Assembly (NCBI GenBank): GCA_964577255.1
Contig: CAZNYM010000004.1
Location: 16,100-80,099 of the forward strand
Length of the DNA: 64,000 nucleotides
Source of the DNA: Micavibrio_C sp964577255
Lineage (GTDB): Bacteria > Pseudomonadota > Alphaproteobacteria > Micavibrionales > Micavibrionaceae
Direction of reading: 5' to 3'
Shown here: piece after piece, positions 62,181 to 64,000 of the stretch
Position numbering within the stretch: the stretch's first letter is position 1
Layout of the letters: every line of letters begins with the position of its first letter
Translations under genes and position numbers: made by a program
The notes under the pieces: generated by a model
What the model saw: only the letters and a program-made list of their open reading frames with translations
Database searches by the model: none
What the model was told of the DNA's origin: nothing

Positions 62181-62462
62181 ATGAGACATAATCTTGAAAT
62201 TCGCTGGAGCAAACATGCCCTTAACCGGTTGGTTGATCGGAAGATTGATTTTCGGTCTGCGAGGGAAGTTGCGGAGAATCCCTTGCTTATCGAGCCGGGA
62301 AATAAAAACTTAAGGGAAATTTTTATCGGCATTGGCCAAGTAGATGGCGGGACTTATACCATCGCTCTGCCTGTTTCGGCGGGTTATGATGGTCGAAACG
62401 GATGGCTCATGGTAAAAAGTGCAATCCCAAAGCGGAAATATAAAGACCGCGTCGAAAAATGA
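62181..62462 (+). CDS. Small BrnT/DUF4258-like protein (possible RelE-fold toxin)
   Basis: This 93-residue protein has IRWSKHALNRLVDRKIDF near the start, a segment AREVAENPLLIE, and a basic C-terminus (MVKSAIPKRKYKDRVEK). That pattern resembles BrnT toxins (W.xxK...HxVxFxxAxxV) and DUF4258 proteins. It is more AT-rich than its neighbours and sits 101 bp after tRNA-Gly. No antitoxin gene follows; instead its stop overlaps the nitroreductase-like gene by 4 bases. There is no clear ribosome site. Toxin activity is inference. Confidence 0.65.
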   Translation: MRHNLEIRWSKHALNRLVDRKIDFRSAREVAENPLLIEPGNKNLREIFIGIGQVDGGTYTIALPVSAGYDGRNGWLMVKSAIPKRKYKDRVEK

Positions 62463-63529
62463 AAAATACTACAGTCATACAACGCATCCTCGATCGCGTC
62501 CGCTGGGCGCCCAGCGGCGATAACCGCCAGCTGTGGCGCTACCGCGTTCACGGCGAGCGGCATTTCACGCTCTACGGCCTGCGCGATGCGGGCGACATAT
62601 ACGATCACCAGCACTATGCCGGCAATATCGAATTCGGTGCGCTTCTGCGCACGATGAAGATCGCGGCGGCGGCCGAGGGGTTCGGTGCTGACGTTACGCT
62701 GACTCTTCGTCCCGAAAGGCGCGAGGCGGATGTGAAGCTGGCGGAAGAAAGTCTTCCGGCGCTTGCCGCTCTCGCGCCCGCGATTGAAACGCGCAGCGTC
62801 AACCGCTTTCCGCTGGCGATGACACCGCTTGGCGGCGAACACAAACGCGCGCTCGAAGCTGCCGCCGGCGCGGGTTACCGCATCGTATGGTTTGAAACCC
62901 CCGCCGACCGTGCGCGCTGTGCGCGCCTGCTATTTCAAAGCGGCCGCATCCGCCTGAGTTTTGAGGAATTCATCGCCACCCACCGGCGCGTCATCGCCTG
63001 GGGTTGTGCGACCAGCCCCGATAAAATCCCCGAACAAGCCCTGGGGCTCGACCCGCTCCTGCGCCTGGTATCGCGCTGGGCGCTTGCCGACTGGCGGCGC
63101 ATGGATTTCCTCAACCGCTTCCTGGCGGGCACGCTTATGCCGCGGCTTGAGATGGATATCATCCCGGCTCTTTTCTGCGGTGCGCATTATATGATCGTGG
63201 CGGATGAAAAGCCTGCCACGGTGGTGCAGTGGGTCGCGGCCGGGGAAGCGGTTCAGAGCTTCTGGCTGACGGCCGAAAGCCTCGATCTGCGCGGCCAGCC
63301 GGAAACCACGCCCCTGATCTTCTCGCACTATGCCCGCGACGGCGTGCATTTCACCAAGGACCCGCGCGGCCTGGCCTGGGCCGGGGCGGTCAAAACGCGC
63401 TATGAAACCCTGCTCGCTGGCCGGGTGGCTCTGGATAACGTCGTCTGGATGGGACGCATCGGCCACGGGCCCCGGCGGGCCGCGCGGTCCCTGCGCAAGC
63501 CCCTGGATCTCCTGGAAATGCACGACTGA
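62459..63529 (+). CDS. Nitroreductase superfamily-like protein
   Basis: This 356-residue protein begins RILDRVRWAPSGDNRQLWRY, the flavin-contact pattern of the nitroreductase fold (RWAPSGDNxQ), and continues with two alpha/beta halves that fit a fused or extended member. It is probably an FMN- or NAD(P)H-linked redox enzyme of unknown substrate. Its ATG overlaps the upstream small gene. A GC-rich composition makes it look resident, unlike the upstream small gene. Confidence 0.75.
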   Translation: MKNTTVIQRILDRVRWAPSGDNRQLWRYRVHGERHFTLYGLRDAGDIYDHQHYAGNIEFGALLRTMKIAAAAEGFGADVTLTLRPERREADVKLAEESLPALAALAPAIETRSVNRFPLAMTPLGGEHKRALEAAAGAGYRIVWFETPADRARCARLLFQSGRIRLSFEEFIATHRRVIAWGCATSPDKIPEQALGLDPLLRLVSRWALADWRRMDFLNRFLAGTLMPRLEMDIIPALFCGAHYMIVADEKPATVVQWVAAGEAVQSFWLTAESLDLRGQPETTPLIFSHYARDGVHFTKDPRGLAWAGAVKTRYETLLAGRVALDNVVWMGRIGHGPRRAARSLRKPLDLLEMHD

Positions 63530-63654
63530 AAAACCCCGTCGCTGCCACAAATCCCCGTTGACAGAACACGGGAATTTTCCTACACAACAGGGCAGTTTTA
63601 GTGGCGGGAGGGCAGGCCCGTTCGTGAGTTTTCCGTTTATAAGGTAAAAGAAAA

Positions 63655-63930
63655 ATGACGAGGCAACCCCAGCTTTCCCTGTTCGAGATTTTCGATGCCA
63701 AAGCAAGCGTCAAGAATTACTCAGCCGCCTATGCGGCGCAGCTGGTTCAAGATGGCAAGGGTTTCGTCCGCTACGATGGTGATGTTCAGCAGGGGCCGCT
63801 TGGCAACGGACAGCCACCCCTGCGCTTTGAGGATCTGCGCGGTCTTGCCAACAAGGTGGCGGAGTTGGTGCATGACAGAGTCTCCTTCCAGGCCGTGCCC
63901 GGCGGGCTGCGGCTGCGGATAAATGTTTAA
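63655..63930 (+). CDS. Uncharacterised small protein
   Basis: This 91-residue protein has no signal or membrane segment (MTRQPQLSLFEIFDAKAS, then YDGDVQQGPLGNGQPPL). It is not a family I recognise. It lies just before tuf, 31 bp from the tuf start. A purine-rich AAGGTAAAAG precedes the ATG, a weak ribosome site. Confidence 0.55.
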   Translation: MTRQPQLSLFEIFDAKASVKNYSAAYAAQLVQDGKGFVRYDGDVQQGPLGNGQPPLRFEDLRGLANKVAELVHDRVSFQAVPGGLRLRINV

Positions 63931-63961
63931 CTGACTGGTTTTCTAAGAGAGGAAGAAAGCA

Positions 63962-64000
63962 ATGGCCAAGGAAAAGTTTGAGCGGACGAAGCCGCACGTG
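63962..64000 (+). CDS. tuf: Elongation factor Tu, first 13 codons only
   Basis: The window ends after MAKEKFERTKPHV, the standard N-terminus of EF-Tu, which delivers aminoacyl-tRNA to the ribosome. AGAGAGGAAGAAAGC lies upstream as the ribosome site. Gene order tRNA-Gly / tuf is common in bacteria; here two genes and a small unknown gene lie between. Confidence 0.9.
   Translation, partial: MAKEKFERTKPHV

Noticed and set aside
1..64000. CRISPR arrays, insertion sequences, prophage genes or rRNA
   Set aside because: No array of spaced identical repeats, transposase, integrase or rRNA sequence was seen in the window.

Overview
The window is a dense, GC-rich bacterial chromosome segment from an alphaproteobacterium. 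The best single marker is a gcrA gene (35084..35569). GcrA is an alphaproteobacterial cell-cycle regulator, and here it sits behind a cluster of GANTC sites (the CcrM methylation motif) and an exact DnaA box. The rnc-era order with acpS and lepB, the rlmB / tRNA-Tyr / tRNA-Gly / tuf neighbourhood, and the mnmA / ferredoxin / cysteine desulfurase group fit the same class. Genus cannot be read from the sequence. A scaffold gap of 100 N at 51428..51527 suggests a draft or metagenome assembly.

Layout. 1-2.4 kb: a cytochrome c assembly protein (System II CcsB/CcsA fusion) cut by the window edge, then tRNA-Met. 2.5-10.4 kb: a secreted dienelactone-hydrolase-like protein; a 767-residue protein joining a CarD-like N-terminus to three sigma-region-4-like repeats; and a sulfur-trafficking block (mnmA, two coupled paralogous unknown genes, ferredoxin, cysteine desulfurase). 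10.6-20.3 kb: hydrolase, Bcp peroxiredoxin, a large AsmA/YhdP-type envelope protein, tyrS, an AT-richer gene with a C-terminal HNH motif, anmK and a Sua5-type tRNA modification gene. 20.3-20.7 kb: an AT-rich patch with an untracked 49-codon gene that has its own promoter-like sequence, ribosome binding site and terminator. 20.7-29.1 kb: lytic transglycosylase, acyl-CoA dehydrogenase, a YceI/cytochrome b561/YceI cluster, uppP, rsmD, an RluB-type pseudouridine synthase, tadA and a response regulator.

29.2-36.2 kb is a tight plus-strand run: Rsh (ppGpp), DUF2062 protein, acpS, lepB, rnc, era, then gcrA with its regulatory region and a double cold-shock gene. 36.4-46.6 kb: acyl-CoA ligase, pheT and pheS separated by two genes, rplT, rpmI, gpt and others. 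46.7-51.9 kb: a DUF1223 protein, polA and rlmB. The rlmB gene is split by the scaffold gap but can be rejoined in frame through a 55-nt overlap.

51.9-64 kb: tRNA-Tyr, about 10 kb of accessory genes, then tRNA-Gly and the start of tuf. The accessory genes are a saccharopine-dehydrogenase-like / DCC-DUF4166 / DUF2269 operon, a small lipoprotein, a glycosyltransferase, a beta-glucosidase, a cation efflux protein, glucokinase, a polysaccharide deacetylase and a divergent SAM-hydrolase-like protein. Between tRNA-Gly and tuf lie a toxin-like small protein and a nitroreductase-like protein.

The most unusual items are the CarD/sigma-4 repeat protein, the methylation/DnaA architecture upstream of gcrA, the HNH gene between tyrS and anmK, the 49-residue small protein, the SAM-hydrolase homologue without its usual aspartate, and the assembly error inside rlmB. 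No rRNA, CRISPR array, insertion sequence or prophage was seen, and no gene-free stretch exceeds 300 bp.
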